Positions 6,461-14,355 of a DNA stretch of 16,268 nt are shown in pieces. The notes beneath the pieces were generated by a model. It had not been told where the DNA came from. It searched no databases and worked only from the letters and a program-made list of their open reading frames with translations. This DNA is from Atopobium sp. GTDB lineage: Bacteria; Actinomycetota; Coriobacteriia; Coriobacteriales; Atopobiaceae. The stretch covers positions 1 to 16,268 of the forward strand of contig JABZHP010000021.1 of NCBI GenBank assembly GCA_015258785.1, in the 5' to 3' direction. How positions within the stretch are numbered: the stretch's first letter is position 1; each line of letters begins with the position of its first letter. The translations under genes and the position numbers were made by a program.

Positions 6461-7363
6461 CTAGTTGTCCCAGGGGAGCGAACCTGGCAGGTGGTCTTTG
6501 ACCTTTTGCGTGGTGTCGTCAAGTTTCTGCTTGGTTACCTGGACTTTCTGGGAAACCTCTTTAGCCTTTTGAGTGGCAAGAAGGGTTGCAGTTTGAGCAG
6601 CTGCATTTGCTTTTTGGGCTGCCGCGTTTGCCTTTTGAGCAGCTTCGTTAGCTTTTTGGGAAGCATTTTGTGCCGCAGCACTCACTTTTTGCGAAGCGCT
6701 TTGAGCCATCGCATCAACCTGATGTGACGCATTCTGTGCGGCTTCTTCAACCTTCATTGATGCATCTTGAGCTGCGGCTTCAACTTTGTGATGGGTAGTA
6801 GGTCCATTCCAAAGAAGGCTGGCAACCGTGTCCAAAAAATAAAGCGTAACCACAATAAACGCCACAACCGAGACAGTGTGCTTGGAGAAAATCATCAAAA
6901 CATCAAGCATTGTTGGAACGAGCACAAAAACTGAGGTAACAGAAAACGCGCCAAACACCGCGCTGGCCTGGGGACAAATTCGACCATGCAAGTTAAACTT
7001 AAACATGGAGTAGTCCCACCACTTCTTTTTAAAGCGACGCTCCAAAAAGAGGCCGGTCGAGTACTCAATAACTGTGGCTAAAACTGCACCAATGATAAAG
7101 ACAATAATTGGATTAGAAATCTGGCCTAGTACCAGCCATTCTGCAATCGCTCCAATGCCATAAATAGGGCAGGTAGGACCAAAAAGAAAACCGCGCTTGG
7201 TAAATTCTCCCTCAACAACGGAGCAATAAATGGTCTCGTATACCCAACCACCAAAAGAAATCAGCGCAAAAATTATGACCATTTGAGGCAGATGCTGCAC
7301 AAAGATCTCAATATTCTTATCGAGTGCAAAGAGTGTACGCAGTGTCTCAGTCATGGTGCTCAC
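6461..7363 (-). CDS. CmpB-family multi-pass membrane protein with Ala/Gln repeat tail
   Basis: The product is 300 residues. The GTG start at 7363 overlaps the upstream TGA (GTGA); a downstream ATG at 7354 has no ribosome binding site. Five membrane segments are likely, near 26-45, 60-80, 83-106, 133-158 and 163-185. The motif FGGWVYETIYCSVVEGEFTKRGFLFGPTCPIYGIG (in pieces: GGWVYET, KRGFLFGP, PIYGIG) identifies the CmpB family, annotated as 'putative ABC transporter permease', whose function is not established. From about 192 the tail is a long amphipathic helix. It has four 11-residue repeats (195-238, xAAAQxASxKV) and then three 7-residue repeats (239-259, NxAAQKA), and ends HLPGSLPWDN. The tail probably lies in the cytoplasm or along the membrane face. 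No ABC ATPase gene is nearby. Confidence 0.85.
   Translation of the reverse strand: MSTMTETLRTLFALDKNIEIFVQHLPQMVIIFALISFGGWVYETIYCSVVEGEFTKRGFLFGPTCPIYGIGAIAEWLVLGQISNPIIVFIIGAVLATVIEYSTGLFLERRFKKKWWDYSMFKFNLHGRICPQASAVFGAFSVTSVFVLVPTMLDVLMIFSKHTVSVVAFIVVTLYFLDTVASLLWNGPTTHHKVEAAAQDASMKVEEAAQNASHQVDAMAQSASQKVSAAAQNASQKANEAAQKANAAAQKANAAAQTATLLATQKAKEVSQKVQVTKQKLDDTTQKVKDHLPGSLPWDN
6587..6781 (-). repeat. Coding tandem repeats: four 33-bp units followed by three 21-bp units
   Basis: These encode residues 195-259 of the CmpB-family protein. The 11-residue units are EAAAQDASMKV, EEAAQNASHQV, DAMAQSASQKV and SAAAQNASQKA. The 7-residue units are NEAAQKA, NAAAQKA and NAAAQTA. The switch from 11- to 7-residue period is visible in the sequence. 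Such tracts can change copy number between strains. Confidence 0.85.
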
Positions 7364-7953
7364 GAGAGGTTTCCGTAATCCATGTAGTCGTTAAACCCAC
7401 CTGACTCACTGTTTGTTGTGCCCTGAAAATCGCTTTCAGGTGTCGAGAAACCCGTTGGGCGGAAGCCATCTTTTTTGTATGGATTGCCTGTCAGCGTTTC
7501 TGCAGTTGAACAAGCTTTATCGCAGGTTGTTACAATCCAAGCCTCTTTGGTATGAGGTGGAATAGGAACAAGAGGAAACATGTGATGCAAGATGATGTCT
7601 TCCTCAACAGGGGTTAAATCAGGGAAATCCTCGCGGGCATTATCAAGTGCATGGCGAGGGTGCGTAAATCCGTGCCAGTTGTCTGGTGCGGCCTCGTGAT
7701 CGTGCCAATCATAGAGGTAGTAGTCATGAAGAAGCGCGCCACGTACAAGGGCATGCTCGTCAACTTTGATGCCAGCATTCATGGCAAAGGCAAGGCTGCT
7801 ATAAGCAACCGCAATAACGTGGTCGAGTGTGCTGGTAGTTCCATGTTGTGTAAAAGTTGCAAGCTGATAGAGTCTTCCAGACTTCAAAATAGGAGTTGAA
7901 AGCTCATCGAACCTCTCGCGAATTTTAGAAACGTCAACCAAAAAATATCCCAT
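7360..7953 (-). CDS. HD-domain phosphohydrolase
   Basis: The product is 197 residues from the ATG at 7953. An in-frame TTG at 7956 is the alternative. Neither has a clear Shine-Dalgarno, so the start is uncertain. The HD signature is present: H45 in TLDHVIAVA, H76-D77 in LLHDYYLYDWH, H123/H124 in ILHHMFP and D145 in TTCDK. HD proteins are metal-dependent phosphohydrolases or phosphodiesterases, and the substrate here is unknown. The last 40 residues are polar and probably disordered. It opens the tightly packed block with the CmpB-family gene, whose GTG overlaps this stop. The pairing of a small HD hydrolase with a CmpB membrane protein suggests they work together, but I know of no established function. 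Confidence 0.85.
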   Translation of the reverse strand: MGYFLVDVSKIRERFDELSTPILKSGRLYQLATFTQHGTTSTLDHVIAVAYSSLAFAMNAGIKVDEHALVRGALLHDYYLYDWHDHEAAPDNWHGFTHPRHALDNAREDFPDLTPVEEDIILHHMFPLVPIPPHTKEAWIVTTCDKACSTAETLTGNPYKKDGFRPTGFSTPESDFQGTTNSESGGFNDYMDYGNLS

Positions 7954-8009
7954 CAACTGCGTGTACGCTACAGAAGTCTCTGCGCGTACCCTAGTAATGT
8001 ATCTATAAA

Positions 8010-8023
8010 AGATTAGTTAATCT
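8010..8023. promoter_or_regulatory. 14-bp dyad upstream of the HD gene, possible operator
   Basis: AGATTA and TAATCT flank a 2-base centre, 57 nt upstream of the HD-gene ATG at 7953. On the minus strand it overlaps an AT-rich stretch (TTTTATAGATACATT) that could hold a -10. No convincing -35 was found, so the operator call is tentative. Confidence 0.3.
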
Positions 8024-8118
8024 GACGGCTACGTGCAATCTTTTTGGTTGAATGTTACGAAAACGAAAGAAAAGAAAACGCGTCCTCTGTCAGTACAGAA
8101 AATGCTGTTTAACTGCTC

Positions 8119-9048
8119 TTATACTTTCTTACTGTAAGGGCTCATGTGGTCCACTACAACGTTTACCACGCCAGGAAGACACCTAGCAGAATAGGCGTAG
8201 ATGTCGTGGCAGGTGACCTCGCCATTTACTTCCAGTGGCATAGGAGCTGTTGATTCAACGGTAATTTCTTTTCCGCTAAAGCTATTGAGGTAGGGCCTAC
8301 CAAGCGAGTCTCCCGTGCGATCAAAGAAACCAGAAAGTAGTGGGCGTACCAGCTTTGCAGTCATGTGAGTCTCAATGACAATAACCTCAAGCAGACCGTC
8401 ATTCATACGATTACCAGGTGCTAATTCAATTCCTGCTTGCATCATGGAGCTGTTTGCAATAATGCAGCCAATGCCCTGAAGCTCATGTACTTTGCCGTCA
8501 ACGGTAATTTTGAAGTCGTGAACTGGCGGCATAAGGTTGGCTAGGGCCGCAGTAAAGTATGCGGCTTCTCCAAAGGTTTGTTTGTGGGGGATAGCTGAAC
8601 GCATAATTTCTGCGTCAAGGCCTGTACCGGCCATTAAAGGAACTCCAGCTACATGGGTTTCTCCCGACACTGTGGTCCAGGTAATCTCACCCAGATCAAG
8701 CTGTGCGGTCTGAAGGTTTCTGCAGGCCAGCGCCAGTGCGTTAGGTTCAGGAGCGTTTCCAATATTTGCAGCTAGAAGATTAGCGGTTCCAGAAGGGAAG
8801 ACAAGAATAGGTGTCTGGTATCCTCTAAGGCCGTAGAGCAGGCTAGATACGGTTCCATCTCCGCCCGAGAGCACCACTACGTCAAAATCTTCAGGCTGAA
8901 CAGAACTCAGAACCTCATCTGTGCGCCAATGGCTTTCAACTAGCTTTACCAGGCATTCGTCGCCGCTTTTCAAAAGAGCACGCTCAAATTCAAAGATTGC
9001 GTCAGAGCTAAAACCTGAGCAAGGATTGTGAATGATGAGGGTTCTCAT
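8119..9048 (-). CDS. Diacylglycerol kinase family lipid kinase
   Basis: The product is 309 residues from the ATG at 9048, which has GGAGGAT just upstream. A TTG start eight codons earlier (9072) lies at the likely transcription start and is rejected. The catalytic signature SGGDGTVSS (GGDGT at 62-66) and VFPSGTANLLA (about 83-93) define the DagK/YegS/BmrU family, which phosphorylates diacylglycerol or related lipids with ATP at the membrane face. The C-terminal domain carries NSSMMQAGIELAPGNRMNDGLLEV and ends in a beta-rich segment (PMPLEVNGEV), also typical. Likely roles are recycling diacylglycerol from lipoteichoic acid or envelope synthesis. The gene stands alone and diverges from rnd. 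Confidence 0.92.
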   Translation of the reverse strand: MRTLIIHNPCSGFSSDAIFEFERALLKSGDECLVKLVESHWRTDEVLSSVQPEDFDVVVLSGGDGTVSSLLYGLRGYQTPILVFPSGTANLLAANIGNAPEPNALALACRNLQTAQLDLGEITWTTVSGETHVAGVPLMAGTGLDAEIMRSAIPHKQTFGEAAYFTAALANLMPPVHDFKITVDGKVHELQGIGCIIANSSMMQAGIELAPGNRMNDGLLEVIVIETHMTAKLVRPLLSGFFDRTGDSLGRPYLNSFSGKEITVESTAPMPLEVNGEVTCHDIYAYSARCLPGVVNVVVDHMSPYSKKV

Positions 9049-9074
9049 ATATCCTCCGAAGATTTGCGACAAGC

Positions 9075-9084
9075 TGTTATATCA
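9075..9084. promoter_or_regulatory. Shared extended -10 of the divergent lipid kinase and rnd genes
   Basis: TGTTATATCA reads as TG-T-TATATC on plus and TG-A-TATAAC on minus, an extended -10 in both directions from the same ten bases. The minus-strand hexamer matches consensus at 5/6 and the plus-strand one at 4/6. No good -35 is seen on either side. Minus transcription would begin near 9069, giving a leader of about 20 nt before the kinase ATG. Confidence 0.5.
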
Positions 9085-9137
9085 TTTTGATACGTATGAG
9101 TGTATCGCTTTACGTTAGATACTTAATCGGCAATTGG

Positions 9138-10277
9138 ATGGACGCATTGTATATAGCAACCTCAGAAGAACTTTCCGCATTTTGTGAGCGAGCAAAGACT
9201 TCGCATATCCTTGCAGTTGATACGGAGTTTCTTCGCGAGAAAACCTACTTTCCCAAGCTTTGCTTGGTGCAGGTTTCTACAGGTTCCGAGATTGTCGCAA
9301 TTGATCCGCTGCTTATTGATGACCTTACTCCTCTTAAAGAACTCCTGGAAAATCCGCAGATTGTTAAGATTTTCCATGCGTGCTCACAGGACCTTGAGGT
9401 CTTACTAGAAAAAATGGACTGCGCATGCGCACCTGTTTTTGATACGCAGGTAGCAGCCGCATTTTTGGGTATGCGCCAGCAGGTGAGCTACGCCGGGTTG
9501 GTAGAAAATTTTGCTAACGTTAAGCTTGCTAAAGCAGAGTCTTTAACAGACTGGTCAAAGCGACCGCTTGATAAAGAACAGCTGGTATATGCCGAGGATG
9601 ACGTCAGATATCTTCCTGCAATTTATCATCAGATGATCGAGAAACTCATCAAGCTTGACCGTTTAAGCTGGGTAAAGCCAGAGATGGACCAGCACACCAA
9701 TATTGAGCAGTATCGTCGAGACCCCTATCAGGCGTATCTTCGTTTGAAGCGTTCTGGCTCGCTTACACGCAGACAGCTTGCCATTGCTCGAGAGGTTTGT
9801 GCTTGGCGAGAAGATACTGCGGCTAAAAGAGATGTTCCACGTAAATGGGTGCTTTCCGATGAACTTATTATTGAGATTTGTCGTCGTGTGCCTACAACAC
9901 CTGATAGACTACGCAAAATTCGCGGTACCGAGCAGATTTCTCAAGGTGGGGTAGTGCATCTTTTGGATGCAATCAAACGTGGTCAAAAGACTCCCGCTGA
10001 TCAGTGTCCAAAAATTGAGCATCATGCTCATCCTTCAGCTGGTTCTGAAGGTGTTGTTGAGCTTATGTATGCTCTTATCAGGATTGTCTCAGAAAAAGAA
10101 GGAATTGCATCTCCTTTGATTGCCAATAAAGACGATCTTACTGATCTGCTTTTGGACAAGGTTGATGCAAGACTTAAAACTGGATGGCGCTATCAATTAG
10201 TGGGCAAGCAGCTTGTTGGACTACTCAATGGCGAGGTAGGACTTACCGTCAAAAATGGTCGAGTAGAGCTGTTGTAA
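9138..10277 (+). CDS. rnd: Ribonuclease D (DEDDy 3'-5' exoribonuclease with HRDC domain)
   Basis: The product is 379 residues if it starts at the ATG at 9138, which matches where E. coli RNase D begins. An ATG at 9096 and a TTG at 9087 are in frame; none has a good Shine-Dalgarno, so the start is uncertain. Catalytic residues, numbered from 9138, are D28 and E30 in AVDTEFLREKTYFP (Exo I), D85 in HACSQDLEVL (Exo II), and Y151/D155 in YAEDDVRYL (Exo III). An HRDC domain lies at about 210-280 (LTRRQLAIAREVCAWRE to LRKIRGTE), followed by a divergent C-terminal region. The enzyme trims tRNA and other structured RNA 3' ends. It diverges from the lipid kinase gene and precedes yugP by about 100 nt. 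Confidence 0.95.
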   Translation: MDALYIATSEELSAFCERAKTSHILAVDTEFLREKTYFPKLCLVQVSTGSEIVAIDPLLIDDLTPLKELLENPQIVKIFHACSQDLEVLLEKMDCACAPVFDTQVAAAFLGMRQQVSYAGLVENFANVKLAKAESLTDWSKRPLDKEQLVYAEDDVRYLPAIYHQMIEKLIKLDRLSWVKPEMDQHTNIEQYRRDPYQAYLRLKRSGSLTRRQLAIAREVCAWREDTAAKRDVPRKWVLSDELIIEICRRVPTTPDRLRKIRGTEQISQGGVVHLLDAIKRGQKTPADQCPKIEHHAHPSAGSEGVVELMYALIRIVSEKEGIASPLIANKDDLTDLLLDKVDARLKTGWRYQLVGKQLVGLLNGEVGLTVKNGRVELL

Positions 10278-10321
10278 TTGAGGCGCTTTAATCTAAGGCA
10301 AGTGTGGTTGCTCATTCAAAT

Positions 10322-10352
10322 CTGACTTTTTGTCCGGTGAGTTGGGTATACT
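10322..10352 (+). promoter_or_regulatory. Possible promoter of the yugP-xseA-xseB-HIT genes
   Basis: CTGACT (10322-10327, 4/6 to TTGACA) and TATACT (10347-10352, 5/6 to TATAAT) are separated by 19 nt, slightly long. The site is just upstream of the yugP ribosome binding site. No terminator for rnd is visible before it, so read-through from rnd is also possible. Confidence 0.4.
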
Positions 10353-10380
10353 CATCTTTATACATAGATAGGAGAAAAAT

Positions 10381-11067
10381 ATGTATTACTCTGGTGCGTT
10401 TATCCCATACGTTGTTCTAGTAGTTGCCTCGTTGGTGCTCGGATTGGGCACTCAGTGGTACATCAAGCATGAATTTAAAAAGTATTCTTTAGTTCCTTCA
10501 GGGTTTAATGCCACCGGCGCTTCTGTTGCTCGCGCCATGATGGACACAAATGGAGCAGCTAATGTTGGTATCAAGAGGATTTCTGGTGAACTTACCGATA
10601 ACTATGATCCACGTGACAATTGCCTGCACCTCTCTGATGCAAACTTCTCAGAGGGCAGCGTAGCTTCTGTTGCTGTTTCTTGTCACGAGGCAGGCCATGC
10701 AGTTCAGACAGCCAAAATGTATATGCCATCTCGCGTTCGTTCCGCTCTTGTTCCTGTTGTTAATTTGGCATCTGCAGCGTGGATTTATGTCTTTCTTGCT
10801 GGTGTCTTGCTCAATGTTTCAGGCATGACTGTGCTTGCAATTTGGCTCTATGCATTTACCTTCTTGTTCCATATAGTTACGCTTCCTGTAGAGATTGATG
10901 CCTCAAGGCGTGGATTGGCCTTTTTGAAGGCAAACGCTCCCGCAGGCTTTGACTACAATGGCGCTAAAAAGGTACTAATTGCTGCTGCTCTTACTTATGT
11001 AGCTGCTGCAATGGTTTCTGCACTTCAGCTTTTATATCTACTTGGTTCTTCTAGAAACAGGAACTAG
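10381..11067 (+). CDS. YugP-type membrane zinc metallopeptidase
   Basis: The product is 228 residues. The ATG has AGGAG 6 nt upstream. The order is an N-terminal membrane helix (about 6-26), a soluble segment with NYDPRDNCLHLSDANF, the zinc-binding motif HEAGH (102-106) in SCHEAGHAVQ, membrane helices near 119-145 and 148-168, a candidate third ligand E171 in LPVEIDAS, and a final helix near 197-221. This arrangement is that of the YugP family of integral-membrane neutral zinc metallopeptidases, whose substrates are not well known. The stop is 2 nt before the xseA start, so the two are cotranscribed. Confidence 0.9.
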   Translation: MYYSGAFIPYVVLVVASLVLGLGTQWYIKHEFKKYSLVPSGFNATGASVARAMMDTNGAANVGIKRISGELTDNYDPRDNCLHLSDANFSEGSVASVAVSCHEAGHAVQTAKMYMPSRVRSALVPVVNLASAAWIYVFLAGVLLNVSGMTVLAIWLYAFTFLFHIVTLPVEIDASRRGLAFLKANAPAGFDYNGAKKVLIAAALTYVAAAMVSALQLLYLLGSSRNRN

Positions 11068-11069
11068 TA

Positions 11070-12419
11070 ATGGATCAGATTCAAGAGAAAGAAGATTCTG
11101 TTCTTTCAGTATCTGATGCAGTGCTCTTTGCAAAAAATGAAGTTGCTTCAATGCCATCTATGACGGTAGTGGGAGAGGTTTCTGGATTTAGAGGACCAAA
11201 CTACAAATCTGGTCATTGCTACTTTGACGTAAAAGACCCTGTTAGCTCTATGGCGGTTATCGTCTGGTCAAAGATTTATGCTGCTAGCGGCATTACGCTG
11301 CAAGACGGTATGAAGATTCAGATGACAGGAAAGTTTGATATTTACGCTTCAAGCGGCAAGCTTTCTTTTCATGCTCGCACTATTCAGATTGCCGGAGAAG
11401 GAGACCTTCGTCAAAAGGTTGCCCAGCTTGCTAAAAAGCTAGAAAAAGAGGGTCTTACTGATATTTCCAGAAAGCGCTACATTCCAGAGTTCTGTACACG
11501 CATTGGTGTAGTTACGTCACTTTCTGGCAGCGTCATTGATGACGTTAAGCGTACGCTTGCGCGTAGAAACCCTCTAGTAGAGCTTGAAGTGTCTGGCTGC
11601 GCTGTTCAGGGTACTCATGCACCCGCAACTATCATTAGGGCGCTTCAGGTGGCCGCAACTACACGTCCAGATGCAATCTTGCTGGTGCGTGGTGGAGGCT
11701 CATTTGAAGACCTTATGTGCTTCAACGACGAGGGAGTGGCGCGTGCTATCGCAGCGTGTCCTGTACCTGTTATTACAGGTATTGGCCATGAGCCAGATAC
11801 CACCATTGCAGATATGGTTTCTGATAGAAGAACTTCAACGCCAACAGCTGCTGCAGAGTCTGTGGCGCCCGCTATTAGTGAGCTACAAACTACGTTTAAC
11901 AACAGAATTTCTCGCCTTGGAAACGCAACAAGAAAGATTTTGCAGTTCTATAAGACGGATCTAACTACTGTTGCACAGCGTTCCAACTTGGCAATGAGAA
12001 ATGCCCTATCAAGTAAAAAATTCCAGCTAGAGAAGCTGTCTGATCGTCCGTGTCTAAAAGATCCTGCTTATATTATTTCTACGAGAACGGAAGATCTTAA
12101 TCAGACAGAGCAAAGATTAATGGATGCTCTACCAGCGCTTCTTTTAAGAAAAAAAGAGATGCTTTCTGTTGAGTCGCAAAGACTTACCAGAGCTAGTGCA
12201 GCCATGCTTCATCCATATGAGGCTTCTCTTTCTTCGCTTGCAGGAAAACTAGATGCACTTTCTCCTTTAAAGGTTCTTACAAGGGGATATGCATATGTCC
12301 AAGATGAAAAGGGGTCTGTCATTAAAACGGCCAAAGATGCCTCGGTTGGAGATTCATTGCTGGTCAAAATGACGGATGGAACAATTAAGGCAACTGTTTC
12401 TGACATTGAGCTTTCATAG
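11070..12419 (+). CDS. xseA: Exodeoxyribonuclease VII large subunit
   Basis: The product is 449 residues, a normal length. An N-terminal OB fold (about 8-105; VVGEVSGFRGPN...GHCYFDVKD) binds single-stranded DNA. The catalytic domain has RIGVVTSLSGSVIDD, LVRGGGSFEDL (V206-L215) and TGIGHEPDTTIAD (GHEPD 239-243), then SDRRTSTPTAAAE. A long helical part follows, ending with LSPLKVLTRGYAYV. With many XseB subunits it degrades single-stranded DNA from both ends in mismatch and damage repair. The residue after DL in the catalytic motif is Met (EDLMCFNDE), where Trp is usual, a mild difference. AGGAA lies 7 nt before the ATG. It is 14 nt upstream of xseB. Confidence 0.97.
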   Translation: MDQIQEKEDSVLSVSDAVLFAKNEVASMPSMTVVGEVSGFRGPNYKSGHCYFDVKDPVSSMAVIVWSKIYAASGITLQDGMKIQMTGKFDIYASSGKLSFHARTIQIAGEGDLRQKVAQLAKKLEKEGLTDISRKRYIPEFCTRIGVVTSLSGSVIDDVKRTLARRNPLVELEVSGCAVQGTHAPATIIRALQVAATTRPDAILLVRGGGSFEDLMCFNDEGVARAIAACPVPVITGIGHEPDTTIADMVSDRRTSTPTAAAESVAPAISELQTTFNNRISRLGNATRKILQFYKTDLTTVAQRSNLAMRNALSSKKFQLEKLSDRPCLKDPAYIISTRTEDLNQTEQRLMDALPALLLRKKEMLSVESQRLTRASAAMLHPYEASLSSLAGKLDALSPLKVLTRGYAYVQDEKGSVIKTAKDASVGDSLLVKMTDGTIKATVSDIELS

Positions 12420-12433
12420 ATAAGGGGAACAAC

Positions 12434-12697
12434 ATGGATACTAAGAAGACTGAAGAGCTGACTTTTAAAGACGCTTCTATTGAACTTGAACAGATTGTAC
12501 GTAAGCTCGAGGGCACAGATTTGGAGCTCGAGGAGTCTTTGGCTCTGTATGCTCGTGGTGTTGAACTGGTTAAAGACCTTCGTGGAAGACTTGATACGGC
12601 AGAGCAAAAAGTTAAGGTTCTGCTTGATGAGTCTCAGGCAGGAGCTGCAATTACAGATACTACCGCAGCACCTTCTACTGCATATTTAGACGAGTAA
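12434..12697 (+). CDS. xseB: Exodeoxyribonuclease VII small subunit
   Basis: The product is 87 residues, typical for XseB. The core LTFKDASIELEQIVRKLE (about 9-26) and LELEESLALYARGVELVK (about 30-47) is the two-helix hairpin that packs on XseA. The last 20 residues are Thr/Ala-rich and probably disordered. AAGGGG precedes the ATG. It lies between xseA and the HIT gene with short gaps, as expected for cotranscription. Confidence 0.96.
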   Translation: MDTKKTEELTFKDASIELEQIVRKLEGTDLELEESLALYARGVELVKDLRGRLDTAEQKVKVLLDESQAGAAITDTTAAPSTAYLDE

Positions 12698-12707
12698 AGG
12701 AGAGGTT

Positions 12708-13052
12708 ATGTCTGATTGCATTTTTTGTAAGCTTGCTAACAAAGAAATCCCTACAGAGTTTCTCTATGAGGATGAAAACGTTGTAGCTTTTAATGACCTT
12801 AATCCTATTACGCCTGTTCACGTTCTTGTTGTACCTAAGAACCACTACGACAACATCATTGATGGCATTCCTGCTGCAACTCTTGAGAGTGTTACTAAGG
12901 CTATAGCTGCGGTAATAGAAAAAACAGGAATTAAAGAGACGGGATTCCGTGTTGTTACCAACACTGGAAAGCATGGTGGCCAGTCAGTCAATCACGTCCA
13001 CTTCCACATTTTAGGTGGAAAGCAGTTGGATGATTCTATGGGCGGAAAATAA
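12708..13052 (+). CDS. HIT-family (HinT-like) nucleotide-binding hydrolase
   Basis: The product is 114 residues. The histidine triad HVHFHIL lies at 96-102 (H96, H98, H100). The N-terminus SDCIFCKLANKEIP, with C4 and C7, can bind zinc and is typical of the HinT group, as is ITPVHVLVVPKNHYDNI. Such proteins hydrolyse AMP-lysine or other adenosine phosphoramidates in the cytoplasm. GGAGAGG lies just before the ATG. It is 10 nt after xseB. No clear terminator follows it. Confidence 0.95.
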   Translation: MSDCIFCKLANKEIPTEFLYEDENVVAFNDLNPITPVHVLVVPKNHYDNIIDGIPAATLESVTKAIAAVIEKTGIKETGFRVVTNTGKHGGQSVNHVHFHILGGKQLDDSMGGK

Positions 13053-13079
13053 AAATATTCAAGTTTTTTGCTCGTCTAT

Positions 13080-13109
13080 TTAACTCCGGGGTATCTTGGG
13101 GTTTATGAT
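13080..13109 (+). promoter_or_regulatory. Possible promoter of ackA
   Basis: TTAACT (13080-13085, 4/6) and TATGAT (13104-13109, 5/6) are 18 nt apart. The leader would be about 70 nt and includes a small dyad, AGACT/AGTCT (13145-13149/13154-13158), upstream of the ribosome binding site GAGGAG. Confidence 0.45.
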
Positions 13110-13185
13110 GTCATGCGGTTATGTTTATTTGAAGTAGGAGAGGAAGACTTAATAGTCTGCACTGCTTCACGGAAAGAGGAGTCAC

Positions 13186-14355
13186 ATGAACGTACTGGTT
13201 ATCAACGCAGGTAGCTCATCTCTTAAGTATCAGCTTCTTGACGTTGACACCCGCGAGGTTTACGCAAAAGGAAACTGCGAGCGTATCGGTATCGAAGGTT
13301 CTTTTGTTGGTCACGAGGAGCTTGGTGGAGAGAAGCAGAAGCTTGAGGTTGCTCTTCCTGATCACAAGACTGCTATTAAGCATGTCTTTGACATCCTTAA
13401 GACTATTGATAAGCCAATTGATGGCATTGGTCACCGTGTTGTTCAGGGTGGTTGGTACTTCCCAGAGTCTGCCGTTGTAGACGATAAGGTCTTGGCTCAG
13501 GTTCGTGAGGTTGCTCCACTTGCTCCTCTTCATAACTATGCTGAGGCTGATGTTATTGAGATTTGTCGCGAACTCTTCCCAGAGGTCGGCAATGTAATCG
13601 TTTGCGATACTTCTTTCCACTTCAATATGCCAGAGAAGGCACATCGCTATGCTCTTCCTCGCGATGTTGTTGATAAATACCACGTCCGTAAGTACGGTGC
13701 TCACGGTACTTCTCACCGCTATATTTGGCGTGCAACCAATGAGTTCACTAATGGTCAGACTCACAAGCTGGTAAGCTGCCACCTTGGTTCTGGCGCTTCT
13801 CTTTCCGCTATTGAAGATGGTCGCGATCTTGAGACCACCATGGGTCTTACTCCACTTGACGGCCTTATCATGGGCACCCGTTGCGGCACTATTGACCCTG
13901 CTACCGTTTTCTATCTCTCTCGCGTTGGCGGTTACTCCATCGATGAGATTGACACTATGATGAACAAGCAGTCTGGTCTTCTCGCTCTGTCTGGCCATTC
14001 CGATTCTCGTGATATTGAGGATGGCGCTCACGCTGGCGATAAAGACTGCCTGCTTGCACTTGATATGTTCTATTATCGTACGTCTCAGCTCATTATGGAG
14101 ATGGCTCAGGCTATGCACGGCTTTGATACCATGGCATTCTCTGCTGGCATTGGTGAGAACTCCGATGAGATGCGTCTTGGCGTTGTCAAAGAGCTTGAGT
14201 GGATGGGTGTCAAGATCGATGAGGAGAAGAACAAGGTTCGCTCCGGTGAAATCCGTGACATTTCTGCTCCAGATTCAAAGGTACGCGTCCTGGTTGTACC
14301 TACCAACGAGGAGTATATGATTGCTCTTGACGTTCAGGAGCTTCTGGGTAAGTAA
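13186..14355 (+). CDS. ackA: Acetate kinase
   Basis: The product is 389 residues, close to the usual 400. It converts acetyl phosphate and ADP to acetate and ATP, the ATP-yielding end of fermentation. Catalytic residues, matched to the Methanosarcina enzyme, are N7 (INAGSSS), R84 (GHRVV), D141 (VCDTSFHF), H173 (YGAHGTSH), R232 (GTRCGTIDP) and E375 (TNEEY). Two departures from the commonest pattern are visible: Gln87 replaces the His of HRVVHGG, and LAPLHNYAE replaces LAPLHNPPN. Base choice is uniform and biased to a few codons, as in adhE, which suggests high expression. The partner phosphate acetyltransferase gene is not in the window. A hairpin overlaps the stop codon and a strong terminator follows. 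Confidence 0.97.
   Translation: MNVLVINAGSSSLKYQLLDVDTREVYAKGNCERIGIEGSFVGHEELGGEKQKLEVALPDHKTAIKHVFDILKTIDKPIDGIGHRVVQGGWYFPESAVVDDKVLAQVREVAPLAPLHNYAEADVIEICRELFPEVGNVIVCDTSFHFNMPEKAHRYALPRDVVDKYHVRKYGAHGTSHRYIWRATNEFTNGQTHKLVSCHLGSGASLSAIEDGRDLETTMGLTPLDGLIMGTRCGTIDPATVFYLSRVGGYSIDEIDTMMNKQSGLLALSGHSDSRDIEDGAHAGDKDCLLALDMFYYRTSQLIMEMAQAMHGFDTMAFSAGIGENSDEMRLGVVKELEWMGVKIDEEKNKVRSGEIRDISAPDSKVRVLVVPTNEEYMIALDVQELLGK

Noticed and set aside
6461..7363. CmpB-family protein as the permease of an ABC transporter
   Set aside because: The family name suggests this, but no ATP-binding or solute-binding gene is nearby and the family function is not established.
8030..8118. Terminator for the lipid kinase gene in the T-rich stretch after its stop (minus strand)
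   Set aside because: Only a 5-bp stem (TCTGT/ACAGA) precedes the T-rich run, and it is separated from it; too weak to list as a feature.
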